DNA of 19,835 bases from DASUBN01 sp050261675 (GCA_050261675.1 JBLNDO010000075.1:1-19835); one strand, 5' to 3'; counted from the stretch's first letter, positions 7,953 through 15,018 are shown. Numbers and translations: made by a program. The notes: generated by a model from the letters alone, not told the origin.

Positions 7953-8264
7953 GTGAGCGCCGACCTCGTCTGCTGGAAATGCGGTGTCGCTCTCGAGGGC
8001 GTGCCCATGCCCCTGTCGCGGCTTTCGGTCTGCCTTAAGTGCGGTGCCGAGCTCCATGTCTGCAAGCTCTGCCGCTTCCACGACCCCAAGCTGCGCCAGG
8101 GCTGCCGGGAGGACAGGGCGGAGCACGTGCAGGAGAAGGAGCGGGCGAACTTCTGCGAGTTCTTCGACCCCAAGCTCCAGGCTTATCAGGCAAAAGACAC
8201 GTCGTCGGCGGAGAAGGCCCGCGCCGAGCTGGACCAGCTCTTCGCGCCCAAACCCAAGGGCTGA
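7953..8264 (+). CDS. Small zinc-ribbon-like Cys-rich protein (103 aa)
   Basis: Starts with GTG at 7953. Eight cysteines occur in 103 residues, arranged as C7xxC10, C27xxC30, C37xxC40, C51 and C68. The first two pairs look like a zinc ribbon. The segments CKLCRFHDPKL and NFCEFFDPKL are similar, an internal duplication of a C-x-F-(H/F)-DPKL element about 30 residues apart, suggesting a second metal site. The C-terminus is a charged helix. I recall similar small proteins in other gammaproteobacteria but no assigned function. It lies between the 102-aa protein and the amidohydrolase, all in the same direction, although the amidohydrolase seems to have its own -10 box. Confidence 0.7.
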   Translation: MSADLVCWKCGVALEGVPMPLSRLSVCLKCGAELHVCKLCRFHDPKLRQGCREDRAEHVQEKERANFCEFFDPKLQAYQAKDTSSAEKARAELDQLFAPKPKG

Positions 8265-8280
8265 GACCGGCAACTCGGGC

Positions 8281-8286
8281 TAGAAT
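8281..8286 (+). promoter_or_regulatory. Candidate -10 box for the amidohydrolase gene
   Basis: TAGAAT lies 17 bases after the preceding stop codon and 30 bases before the preferred ATG at 8317. The -35 is not evident. Confidence 0.3.
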
Positions 8287-8316
8287 CTTCCCTTCCAAAT
8301 GAACCGGGAGCTGCCC

Positions 8317-10011
8317 ATGTCCCTGCGCACCTTCGCCGTTTCCCTGAGCATTTTCCTGCTGCTGGGTCTGTCCGCGGGCGCCAGAGCGGACGGTCCCGCC
8401 TACGACCTCATCATCAAGAACGGTCATATCATCGACGGCACGGGATCGCCCTGGTACGCGGCGGACTTAGGCATAAAGGACGGCCACATCGCCGCCATCG
8501 GAAAGCTGGACGGCGCGCAGGCGAAGCGGGTCATCGATGCCGAGGGCAAGGTGGTGGCGCCGGGCTTCATCGACATGCTGGGGCAGTCGGAGCTGACGCT
8601 CCTGGTGGACCCGCGCGCGCCCTCCAAGATCTACCAGGGCATCACCACGGAAATCACCGGCGAGGGCGAATCGGTCGCTCCCCTGGACGACGAGATGATC
8701 AAGGAGAACCAGCCGGGCTACGACCATTACCACCTGAAGGTGGACTGGCGCACCTTGCCGGAGTATTTCGCGCGGCTGCGGAAACAGGGCATGGGCATCA
8801 ATATGGGCACCTACGTGGGCGCCGCCTCGGTGCGGGAGATGGTGCTGGGTTACGGCGACGTGCAGCCGACCCCGGAGCAGCTGAAGAAGATGCAGGGTCT
8901 CGTGGCGGACGCCATGCGCGCCGGGGCCTTGGGCGTGTCCACGGCGCTGCAATACCCGCCGGCCCCTTACGCCAAGACCGATGAGCTGATTGCGCTCGCC
9001 CAGACGGCGTCGCAGTACGGCGGCATCTACGCCACTCACATGCGTAGCGAGGGCAACGCGGAGATGCAGGCCCTGGACGAGACCTTCCGCATCGGCCGCG
9101 AGGCCCACATTCCGGTGGAGATTTTCCACCTCAAGGCCTCCGGTAAGGCCAACTGGGGCAAGGCCGACAAGGTCATCGAGCGCATCGATCAGGCGCGTCA
9201 ATCCGGACTGGATGTCACCGCCGATACCTACGCCTACACCGCATGGGAGAACGGCCTCGCCGCCTTCATCCCGCCCTGGGCCCACGATGGCGGCAACGAC
9301 AAGCTCATCGCGCGTCTCAAGGATCCGAAAGTGCGGGCCAAGATCCGCGCCGACATGAACACGCCCGCCAACGACTGGGACAACGAATGGCTAGCCATCG
9401 AGGGGCCGCAGGACATCCTCATCACCGCCACCAGCGATCCGAAGCTGGTGCAGTATGAGGGCAAGCGCATCAGCGAGATCGCCAAGCAATGGCACGAGGA
9501 CGCCATCGATGCCATCTGCGACATGCTCATCAAGGACAAAGCCAGCACCGAGGTGGCGGTGTTCGGCATGGCGGAGCCGGACGTGGAGCTGATCCTCGAG
9601 CAGCCCTGGGTTTCCATCGACAACGACGCCTCGGCGGCTTCGCCAGAGGGCCTCCTGGGCACGGAACACCCGCATCCCCGGGCCTACGGCACCTTCCCGC
9701 GCATCCTCGGCAAATTCGTGCGGGAGGAGCACAAGCTCTCCCTCCCGGACGCCATCCGCAAGTTCACCTCGCTGCCGGCTGAGCGAGAGCACCTCGCGGA
9801 CCGGGGCGTGCTGAAGCCGGGCATGTGGGCGGACGTGGTGGTGTTCGACCCGGACACGGTCAAGGACGTGGCTACCTACGACGATCCGAACCGCTTCTCG
9901 GCGGGCATGGACTACGTGCTGGTGAACGGCGTGCCGGTGATCGACCAGGGCAAGATGACCGGGGCTCTGCCGGGCCAAGTCCTCTTGGGACCCGGCTACG
10001 GCAAACCTTAA
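8317..10011 (+). CDS. Exported amidohydrolase, N-acyl-D-amino-acid deacylase family (564 aa)
   Basis: The second ATG (8317) is preferred to 8299 because GGGAG lies six bases upstream and it starts a signal peptide (MSLRTFAVSL, cleavage near ARA-DG), so the enzyme is periplasmic. The body is an amidohydrolase-superfamily TIM barrel: the N-terminal beta domain (DLIIKNGHIIDGTG), the strand-1 region VVAPGFIDM, metal-ligand candidates ATHMRSEG (H241) and FHLKASGK (H271), the distal SIDND aspartate (D435 or D437), and the C-terminal GVLKPGMWADVVVFD typical of these hydrolases. The family removes N-acyl groups from D-amino acids. The strand-1 HxH is absent: FIDMLGQS replaces the usual D-x-H-x-H, and GEGES stands where D-aminoacylases usually have a metal-binding Cys. 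The substrate is therefore uncertain. Confidence 0.85.
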   Translation: MSLRTFAVSLSIFLLLGLSAGARADGPAYDLIIKNGHIIDGTGSPWYAADLGIKDGHIAAIGKLDGAQAKRVIDAEGKVVAPGFIDMLGQSELTLLVDPRAPSKIYQGITTEITGEGESVAPLDDEMIKENQPGYDHYHLKVDWRTLPEYFARLRKQGMGINMGTYVGAASVREMVLGYGDVQPTPEQLKKMQGLVADAMRAGALGVSTALQYPPAPYAKTDELIALAQTASQYGGIYATHMRSEGNAEMQALDETFRIGREAHIPVEIFHLKASGKANWGKADKVIERIDQARQSGLDVTADTYAYTAWENGLAAFIPPWAHDGGNDKLIARLKDPKVRAKIRADMNTPANDWDNEWLAIEGPQDILITATSDPKLVQYEGKRISEIAKQWHEDAIDAICDMLIKDKASTEVAVFGMAEPDVELILEQPWVSIDNDASAASPEGLLGTEHPHPRAYGTFPRILGKFVREEHKLSLPDAIRKFTSLPAEREHLADRGVLKPGMWADVVVFDPDTVKDVATYDDPNRFSAGMDYVLVNGVPVIDQGKMTGALPGQVLLGPGYGKP

Positions 10012-10015
10012 GCCC

Positions 10016-10450
10016 TCAGGCGTTCTGCTCTAACCACGCCATGAAGGGCCCGAGGGGCAAAGCGCCCGAGAGGCGCGCCGTTTCCTTGCCGTTCTTGAAG
10101 AGGATCAGCGTCGGGATGCTGCGGATGCCGAGGCGCGCGGCGGTCCCCTGATTGGCATCGGTATCCAGTTTCAGGAAGCGGACTTTCGGTTCCAGCTTGG
10201 CCGCCGCCTCCTCGAACACCGGCGCGAAGCGCTGGCAGGGACCGCACCAGGCCGCCCAGCAGTCCATCACCACCGGCAGGTCCGTGCCGGCGATCAGCGA
10301 CTGGAAATTCGCGTCCGTGGCCGCGGCGGGATGGCCGTTGAACAGGGCGGCGCCACACTTGCCGCACTTGGGCTGTTCCGCCAGGCGCGAAGCCGGCAGG
10401 CGATTGGCCGTACCGCAGGCGGGGCAGGCGATATGGAGGGGGTCGTTCAT
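10016..10450 (-). CDS. trxC: Thioredoxin TrxC (thioredoxin 2, 144 aa)
   Basis: A 40-residue N-terminal zinc-binding extension with CPAC (C9, C12) and CGKC (C29, C32) precedes a thioredoxin domain carrying the redox-active WCGPC (68-72) and the cis-proline loop IRSIPTL. This architecture and length (E. coli TrxC is about 139 aa) define TrxC, a cytosolic disulfide reductase associated with oxidative stress. GGAG lies about six bases before the ATG. The gene converges on the amidohydrolase, with four bases between the coding ends. Upstream on the same strand is the small ETFPASDP protein. Confidence 0.95.
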   Translation of the reverse strand: MNDPLHIACPACGTANRLPASRLAEQPKCGKCGAALFNGHPAAATDANFQSLIAGTDLPVVMDCWAAWCGPCQRFAPVFEEAAAKLEPKVRFLKLDTDANQGTAARLGIRSIPTLILFKNGKETARLSGALPLGPFMAWLEQNA

Positions 10451-10496
10451 GGGAACTCCGGGAATTCCCGTGGAAATGGGGACTGAGCTTCCGGAT

Positions 10497-10694
10497 TCAA
10501 GAGCGCGGCTTGGAGCGCTTGTCCTTGGGTTTGAGGTGCAGGGTCGGTCGCTTGGCGGGCCCGGCCACGTGAGCCTGCTCGTCGTGCGCGTGGCGGTTCG
10601 ACGCGGAAAGGGCGATGGGGTCGCTCGCCGGGAAGGTCTCTTCCAGCGCCTCGTCCAGCTGCTCGTCCCGGCGGTCGGGGGTCTTGGCTTGCAT
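10497..10694 (-). CDS. Small ETFPASDP-motif protein (65 aa)
   Basis: Starts MQAKTPDRRDEQLDEALEE and contains DEALEETFPASDP at residues about 14-26, a motif seen in many short bacterial proteins of unknown function. The C-terminal half is basic and disordered (GPAKRPTLHLKPKDKRSK). An in-frame upstream ATG at 10742 with GAGG ten bases ahead would give 81 aa. I prefer 10694 because the motif-bearing proteins usually begin shortly before the motif, but its ribosome binding site is weak. Same strand as greB and trxC. No function is known to me. Confidence 0.65.
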   Translation of the reverse strand: MQAKTPDRRDEQLDEALEETFPASDPIALSASNRHAHDEQAHVAGPAKRPTLHLKPKDKRSKPRS

Positions 10695-10753
10695 GGCCCA
10701 ATCTTGCACCCGCGGCAGGCAAGCGACCAATGCCGATGACATAAATCGGCGCC

Positions 10754-11248
10754 TCAGCCGTAACGCACCTTCACGATGTAATGGTGGAGTTCGCCGGCGG
10801 GGGTTTTCACCAGGACCTCGTCGTCCACGGTTTTCTTCAGGAGCGCCCGCGCCATGGGCGAATCCATGCTGATCCAGCGCTTCGCCGGATCGAACTCATC
10901 CGGACCCACGATGCGGTATTCGGTCTCCGCACCCATGTCATCCTCGAGGGTGACCCAGGCGCCGAAGAACACCCGCGTGGCCTCGGCGGGGGACTCGCTC
11001 ACCACCTTGAGGTCCGGCAGGCGTTTCTGCAGGTAGCCGATGCGCCGGTCTATCTCCCGCAGTTCCTTCTTCCTATATATGTATTCGGCGTTCTCAGAAC
11101 GGTCGCCCTCGGCCGCGGCGGCGGCCAGGGCCTTCGTCACTCCGTCGCGGCGCTTCCACAGAGCCTGCAGTTCCGCCTGCAGGATCGCGTATCCCTCGCG
11201 CGTGATGTAGGGGGAGGATTTCTCCGAGGGCGGCCGCCAGCGGCTCAC
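10754..11248 (-). CDS. greB: Transcription elongation factor GreB (164 aa)
   Basis: The N-terminal coiled coil carries the Gre signature EGDRSENAEYIYRKKELREIDRR (described in parts: acidic tip about residues 47-55, then YIYRKK), and the C-terminal FKBP-like domain includes FGAWVTLED, YRIVGPDEFD and DEVLVKTP. The SENAEY-x-Y-x-KK-x-LREID form is GreB-like rather than GreA-like. Gre factors enter the RNA polymerase secondary channel and stimulate transcript cleavage in backtracked complexes. The start is GTG at 11248, within a GTGA that also holds the stop of the upstream membrane-protein gene, so the two are translationally coupled. The longer frame to 11764 is antisense noise. ATA and AGG rare codons occur at the YIYRKK segment. 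Confidence 0.93.
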   Translation of the reverse strand: MSRWRPPSEKSSPYITREGYAILQAELQALWKRRDGVTKALAAAAAEGDRSENAEYIYRKKELREIDRRIGYLQKRLPDLKVVSESPAEATRVFFGAWVTLEDDMGAETEYRIVGPDEFDPAKRWISMDSPMARALLKKTVDDEVLVKTPAGELHHYIVKVRYG

Positions 11249-11883
11249 GGTTTCGTTTCCCTGAGGCGGGTGAGCATGAGCCAGCGGCCGGCCATCAAGA
11301 GCCAGAGCACGATGAGCAGGATGACGATCTTCTGGGCGAGGCCGCGGGGCAGAGCGCCCCAGAGCGCGTAGATCCAGAGGGTGGCGAAGGTGGTGGCGGC
11401 TAGCAAGAAGGCCTTCACATGGTAGGGCTTCCAGCGCGCGTCGTAACGCAGACGCCAGGACTGGATGAGCATGGCCACGGTGACGCTGAGGAAGGCCAGG
11501 GCGGCCGCGGCGTTGTGCACGAGGCCGTGGGCGGTGGGGTGTGGGCCTTCCGCCGTGTCGGTATGGGCCAGCGCCACGACGGCGACGCTTACCGCCGCCG
11601 CCGCGAACAACAGCAGCGGCGCGCCGCTGCGGGCGTCCCGCGCCATGTCCCGGTAGTAGCCAAGGCCGACGAGCAGGATGCCGGCTGCAAGGGTGAAATA
11701 GGCGGCGACGAGCCATCCGCTGTAGGGCCCCAGCAGGTAGAAACTCAGGGGCATGGTGATCCAATCGTAGTCGCTGCGCGCGAATTGCAGTACCACCGAG
11801 ACGATGAGGAAGAATTCCACGCCCAGCACGGCAAGCGCGCCGACGAAGGCGGGCGAGAGAACGGCGGAAAAGGGCGGTTTCAT
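11245..11883 (-). CDS. DUF998-like integral membrane protein (212 aa)
   Basis: Six or so hydrophobic segments are visible: an N-terminal helix (FVGALAVLGVEFFLIVSVVL), then helices near residues 50-70, 85-100, 120-140, 155-172 and 180-200. The YDWITMPLSFYLLGPYSGWL opening and the TAHGLVHNAAA motif resemble DUF998-type membrane proteins of unknown function. ATG at 11883 lies six bases after a perfect TATAAT, suggesting a leaderless mRNA; a TTG at 11907 is the only in-frame upstream alternative. The stop overlaps the GTG of greB by four bases, which makes a two-gene operon. Confidence 0.75.
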   Translation of the reverse strand: MKPPFSAVLSPAFVGALAVLGVEFFLIVSVVLQFARSDYDWITMPLSFYLLGPYSGWLVAAYFTLAAGILLVGLGYYRDMARDARSGAPLLLFAAAAVSVAVVALAHTDTAEGPHPTAHGLVHNAAAALAFLSVTVAMLIQSWRLRYDARWKPYHVKAFLLAATTFATLWIYALWGALPRGLAQKIVILLIVLWLLMAGRWLMLTRLRETKP

Positions 11884-11889
11884 GGTCTT

Positions 11890-11897
11890 ATTATAAG
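11890..11897. promoter_or_regulatory. Overlapping divergent -10 boxes
   Basis: The palindromic CTTATTATAAG supplies TATAAT on the minus strand (11890-11895) for the DUF998-like gene and TATAAG on the plus strand (11892-11897) for the HExxH gene. The two start codons are only 37 bases apart, so polymerase binding would be mutually exclusive. No consensus -35 is visible on either strand. Confidence 0.5.
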
Positions 11898-11920
11898 AGT
11901 TGCCCAACGACCGGCCCGCG

Positions 11921-12454
11921 ATGCGATTCAGCTACTACCGGCGGCTTTCCGCCAAAAACAAAAAGATCTACGACGCGAGCGACCGCCTCGAACGCACGTC
12001 GCTGCCGGATGCCCCCGCCCTGTGGCCGCTCATGCCGGTGCTGCAGGCGGCGCTCGCGGCCGACGACCGGGCGCGCGTGGAGCAGGCCTGCCGGGAGATC
12101 GCCGCGGGGATGCTGACCCAGCTCGGCGCGCCCGGGGTGAACCTGCGCGTGCTGGCCGTGCGGCCGTCCAACGCTTACGGCGAGCTCCACGGCCTCTACG
12201 AGGGCGTGGAGGGCCGGCTCAAGACCGCGCGGATCAGCCTGTGGATGCGCACCGCCCGCAAGCGACAGCCGGTGGCGTTCAAGAGCTTTCTGCGCACGCT
12301 CCTGCACGAGCTCGGCCACCACCTGGATTTCGAGCACTTCCGGCTGGGGGATTCCTTCCACACGGAAGGCTTCTACAAGCGGGAATCCAGCCTGTTCTAC
12401 CAGCTCCTGCCGGAGGCGCAGCGCCCGAAAGACCCCGCAGCGCGGGTCCCATAA
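11921..12454 (+). CDS. HExxH putative zinc metalloprotein (177 aa)
   Basis: The central feature is LLHELGHHLD (H129-E130-x-x-H133), the gluzincin/metzincin-type zinc motif, followed by DFEHFRLGDSFHTEGFYKRES, which supplies several candidate third ligands (H139, H147, E149). No signal peptide, so cytosolic. The N-terminus (FSYYRRLSAKNKKIYDASD) is basic and helical. The start at ATG 11921 lacks a Shine-Dalgarno sequence, and the likely leader is only about 17 bases. The gene diverges from the DUF998-like/greB pair, and its stop overlaps the terminator of the converging DUF4097 gene. Peptidase activity is a motif-based inference; the substrate is unknown. Confidence 0.7.
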   Translation: MRFSYYRRLSAKNKKIYDASDRLERTSLPDAPALWPLMPVLQAALAADDRARVEQACREIAAGMLTQLGAPGVNLRVLAVRPSNAYGELHGLYEGVEGRLKTARISLWMRTARKRQPVAFKSFLRTLLHELGHHLDFEHFRLGDSFHTEGFYKRESSLFYQLLPEAQRPKDPAARVP

Positions 12455-12478
12455 AAAGCGGGGCGCCGAAGCGCCCCG
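12452..12478 (-). terminator. Rho-independent terminator with UUCG tetraloop
   Basis: On the minus strand an 8-bp perfect stem (12459-12466 with 12471-12478) is capped by a cUUCGg tetraloop and followed by CTTTTTAT. It ends the sigma/anti-sigma/DUF4097 operon and physically overlaps the stop codon of the convergent HExxH gene. Confidence 0.9.
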
Positions 12479-12503
12479 TGAATTTGAAACGCCGTTGCCG
12501 GCT

Positions 12504-13469
12504 TCAATTCTGAAGGTGCACGTCCCCGCTCAGGGTGCGGGCGCTCACCTGGGCGGCGCCGTTGCCGTTGGTGAAATGCAGCTCCACCCCGGGGCTGTAC
12601 TTGCTGACCCGGGTCGGCTTCGGACCGAAGCTGTTGTCGATGTCGCCGCTGAAACTCGAGATGTCGAAGCGCGCGTCCGGCGAGCCGCCGAGCACCAAGG
12701 TCAGGTCGCCACTGACGTTGTTGAACTCGTACTGGCCGCCCTTCTGCAGGGGACTGTCATAGGTCAGGTTCCCGGAGGTGGAGCTCGTGGTGACGTTCAC
12801 GAGGGAGCTGTTGGACACCTTGACGTCGCCGCTCACGCTTTCCGCATCCAGGTTGCCGTCCACGTGCATCACCCGCACCGTGCCGCTGATGCTGTTGGCG
12901 CTGATACGCGCGCCCTTGGCGGAGCCCGTGACGCTCACGTCGCCGCTGGTGCTCTTGGCCTCGATGCGGGTGGCACTGGTGGTCAGGACGATGTTGCCGC
13001 TCACCGTGCCCATGTGCACCTGCCCGGCGAGACCCTGGGCGTCCACGTCGGCGCTCACGGTGCTGACTTCTACGCGGCTGCCGGCCGGCACGTAGATATC
13101 CAGGTCCGCGTCACAGTTGTCGCCGCAGTTGCCGTGGTGCGGCACCACCACGCGGATTTCGATGTCGCTTTGGTCGCCGTTGATCTCCAGGCGCTCCACG
13201 TCCTCGCCGAGGTGGCCGTTGACGTTGACCTGGTTCTTGTCCCAGGCCTTGATGTGCACCGTACCCGCCAGATTGTCGATGCGGATGTCCGCATCCGGCT
13301 TGGCCGGGCGCGTTTCGTTGACCGAACGGGTATCCCCGCTGCGGTCGCCGTCATCCGCCGTGCCGTGTGCGTAAGCGGTGCCCGAGGTGAGCGCCAGCAA
13401 GGAGAAGGTCCCCGCGACGGTCCCGAGACCGAGGAGCACATAGAAGAAGATCAGGGTCAGGCGTTTCAT
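12504..13469 (-). CDS. Exported DUF4097-type beta-repeat protein (321 aa)
   Basis: A signal peptide (MKRLTLIFFYVLLGLG, cleavage near AYA-HG) is followed by a right-handed beta-helix-like domain. Eight short repeats carry an SGx turn (VSGNI, TSGDV, ISGTV, VSGDV, TSGNL, VSGDL, FSGDI, LSGDV) spaced about 20-25 residues. This is the pattern of DUF4097/putative auto-transporter adhesin head GIN domain proteins, often encoded with sigma/anti-sigma genes. A HGNCGDNCDAD segment may form a disulfide or metal site. The ATG at 13469 overlaps the anti-sigma stop in ATGA. It probably acts in the periplasm or on the envelope. Its role, perhaps envelope-stress sensing, is inferred from the operon. Confidence 0.85.
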   Translation of the reverse strand: MKRLTLIFFYVLLGLGTVAGTFSLLALTSGTAYAHGTADDGDRSGDTRSVNETRPAKPDADIRIDNLAGTVHIKAWDKNQVNVNGHLGEDVERLEINGDQSDIEIRVVVPHHGNCGDNCDADLDIYVPAGSRVEVSTVSADVDAQGLAGQVHMGTVSGNIVLTTSATRIEAKSTSGDVSVTGSAKGARISANSISGTVRVMHVDGNLDAESVSGDVKVSNSSLVNVTTSSTSGNLTYDSPLQKGGQYEFNNVSGDLTLVLGGSPDARFDISSFSGDIDNSFGPKPTRVSKYSPGVELHFTNGNGAAQVSARTLSGDVHLQN

Positions 13470-13975
13470 AGGTCGTTCCTCACGTTGGTCTGGGCCTGGG
13501 TCTGCTGGGTTGCCGCCAGCAGGCGGGCTTCGTTCTGGTAAAGGTCGTAGAGCAGGGCGCGCAGGCGCGGGTTGTTGGGGTCCGTCTCCAGCGCCTGCTG
13601 GATCTGTTGCATGGAGCTTTCGATGATGCGCAGGTTCTTGAGGATCACCGCCCGCGTGGCCGGGGTGAGATTGGTGGCTTTCTGCACCGTGTTCTCCGCG
13701 AATGCGGCGCGCTGGGCGAAGTAGGCGTTGTCGCCCACGCCCGTGGCCGCGATACCCGTGTTGTCTGCGGCATGCCGACCGAAGCCGACCCACAGGCTGC
13801 CCGCCGCCACCGCCAGGAGCAGGCTCGCCGCCATGGCGTAGCTCCATAGGGGACGCACCACGCGAGGCCGGGCCGCGATGCGGGCCGCGATGCCCGGCCA
13901 CAGGTCGTGGGCGGGTTCGATGTCCCGCGGCAGCCGATCCACGGCCTTGCACAGTTTGTCGTCGTTCGCGTTCAT
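13466..13975 (-). CDS. Membrane-anchored anti-sigma-like protein (169 aa)
   Basis: The N-terminal cytosolic segment (residues 1-42, with LPRDIEPAHDLWPGIAARI) is followed by one membrane helix (about 44-65) and a periplasmic helical domain with TPATRAVILKNLRIIESSMQQIQQAL. The organisation of a cytosolic sigma-binding tail, a single transmembrane span and a periplasmic sensor, and its position directly after an ECF sigma gene with an ATGA overlap, indicate an anti-sigma factor. There is no HxxxCxxC zinc motif, so it belongs to a non-ZAS type. GGAAAC precedes the ATG. The tail end overlaps the DUF4097 gene by four bases, so all three are translationally coupled. Confidence 0.78.
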   Translation of the reverse strand: MNANDDKLCKAVDRLPRDIEPAHDLWPGIAARIAARPRVVRPLWSYAMAASLLLAVAAGSLWVGFGRHAADNTGIAATGVGDNAYFAQRAAFAENTVQKATNLTPATRAVILKNLRIIESSMQQIQQALETDPNNPRLRALLYDLYQNEARLLAATQQTQAQTNVRNDL

Positions 13976-14544
13976 GTTTCCAACCTTGCCCGCAACAACT
14001 GGCGGGCACGATGCAAATGGGCCTTGCTGGTGCCGACCGCGAGCCCGGTGAGACCGGCGATCTCCTCGTGGCTGTGGCCTTCCACGTCGAACAGCACGAA
14101 CACCATGCGTGCCGCCGGCGGCAGTTCCGCGATGCACTGTTCGAGGTCGAGGCCCTTGCCCGGATCCTCGTCCCCGGCCGGCACGGATTCGAGCATCTCA
14201 TCGTCTTTCACCGTTACCCAGGCGGCCTGCCTGAGCTGGGTGCGATGCCGCTCCAGTACCGTGTTGACCGCGATGCGGTGTACCCAGGTGCCGAAGCTGC
14301 TCTCGCCGCGGAACTTACCCAAGGATTCCCAGGCCCGCACGAAGGCGTCCTGGGTGCATTCTTCGGCGAGCGAGGGATTGCCCGCGAGCCTGAGGCACAC
14401 CGCGTGCACCCGCCCCACGTAGCGCCGGTAGAGTTGCTCGAAGGCCGCCATGTCCCCGTCGCGGGCGCGGGCGCTGAGGGAGGCATCCTCGCCGGCGGCC
14501 TTAAGTTTCGTATCCGGAAGCTGCATGGCGACGGCGGTTTCCAT
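13972..14544 (-). CDS. ECF sigma factor, RpoE-like (190 aa)
   Basis: Region 2 (about 34-100) contains FEQLYRRYVGRVHAVCLRLAG and the core-binding/-10 recognition segment ECTQDAFVRAWESLGKFRGESSFGTWVHRIAVN. Region 4 (about 137-187) contains AELPPAARMVFVLFDVEGHSHEEIAGL followed by the helix-turn-helix GTSKAHLHRARQLL. No region 1 or 3, so it is a group 4 (extracytoplasmic function) factor. It likely directs transcription of envelope-stress genes, under control of the membrane protein encoded next. Start ATG 14544 lacks an obvious Shine-Dalgarno sequence; ATG 14526 is the alternative. The frame open to 14859 extends antisense through arsR and is rejected. Confidence 0.92.
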   Translation of the reverse strand: METAVAMQLPDTKLKAAGEDASLSARARDGDMAAFEQLYRRYVGRVHAVCLRLAGNPSLAEECTQDAFVRAWESLGKFRGESSFGTWVHRIAVNTVLERHRTQLRQAAWVTVKDDEMLESVPAGDEDPGKGLDLEQCIAELPPAARMVFVLFDVEGHSHEEIAGLTGLAVGTSKAHLHRARQLLRARLET

Positions 14545-14596
14545 GCCTATTGGATGGTGGGGGAGGCTGCGGGGTTTAGAGTCCTGCGGCCCGGGC

Positions 14597-14625
14597 AGTC
14601 TAGGCGGGCCGGGGTCTTGCGGCAA
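14597..14625 (-). promoter_or_regulatory. Candidate sigma-70-type promoter of the ECF sigma operon
   Basis: On the minus strand TTGCCG (14625-14620) and TAGACT (14602-14597) are separated by 17 bases and end 53 bases before the ATG at 14544. I did not find a convincing ECF-type GGAAC/TCT pair, so autoregulation is not evident from sequence. Confidence 0.4.
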
Positions 14626-14641
14626 AGGCGTTTTCAATGTA

Positions 14642-14669
14642 TTGACATATCGAAAAATATCGATATAAT
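14642..14669 (+). promoter_or_regulatory. arsR promoter with embedded operator
   Basis: TTGACA (14642-14647), a 16-base spacer and TATAAT (14664-14669) form a near-ideal sigma-70 promoter. An inverted repeat, ATATCGA (14647-14653) and TCGATAT (14660-14666), fills the spacer and the -10, so repressor binding would block polymerase. The predicted transcription start falls at or next to the ATG at 14677. Confidence 0.88.
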
Positions 14670-14676
14670 AGGGTTT

Positions 14677-14982
14677 ATGGATCAGGTACTGGTTTTCAAG
14701 GCGCTGGCCAACAAGTCGCGGCTGCAGATCCTGCAGTGGATGAAGAATCCGCAGCAGTATTTCGGCGGCGAATGCCCCACGGGCGGACCCCGCGGCAAGC
14801 TCGTGTGCGTGGGCGAGATCCAGGAGAAGCTCGGACTTTCCCAGTCCACCGCTTCCCATTACCTCGCCTTGCTCATGAAGGCAGGGCTCGTGGTGCCGCG
14901 CCGGGAAGGGCAGTTCACCCTTTACGAGCGCAACGAAGAGGCGCTCCGGGAATTGGGCAAGTTCCTGAAAGAAGAAATCTGA
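14677..14982 (+). CDS. ArsR/SmtB-type winged-helix repressor (101 aa)
   Basis: Starts MDQVLVFKALANKSRLQILQWM, the typical ArsR N-terminal helix. The winged helix includes VGEIQEKLGLSQSTASHYLALLMKAGLVVPRREGQFTLYE (recognition helix around SQSTASHYLALL, residues 55-66). C33 and C44 flank a loop (GECPTGG and LVCVGEI). The usual metal-binding ELCVCDL motif of ArsR is missing, so sensing of thiol-reactive electrophiles or oxidants through these cysteines is more likely than arsenic sensing (inference). ATG 14677 follows its promoter almost directly, so the mRNA may be leaderless. The same operator lies before its own gene and before the OYE operon. The long in-frame extension upstream to 13702 is antisense to the sigma operon. 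Confidence 0.9.
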   Translation: MDQVLVFKALANKSRLQILQWMKNPQQYFGGECPTGGPRGKLVCVGEIQEKLGLSQSTASHYLALLMKAGLVVPRREGQFTLYERNEEALRELGKFLKEEI

Positions 14983-14993
14983 TTCGGACGGCT

Positions 14994-15015
14994 GCCCGGC
15001 GACGGGCTTTATTTT
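14994..15015 (+). terminator. Terminator after arsR
   Basis: GCCCG (14994-14998), GCGA loop and CGGGC (15003-15007), followed by TTTATTTT. The stem is short, but position and T-tract fit a Rho-independent terminator separating arsR from the reductase operon. Confidence 0.65.
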
Positions 15016-15018
15016 GAA

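Noticed and set aside
13702..14676. Long plus-strand in-frame extension upstream of arsR (426 aa in total).
   Set aside because: It is antisense to the sigma and anti-sigma genes, and the arsR promoter lies inside it immediately before the true ATG.
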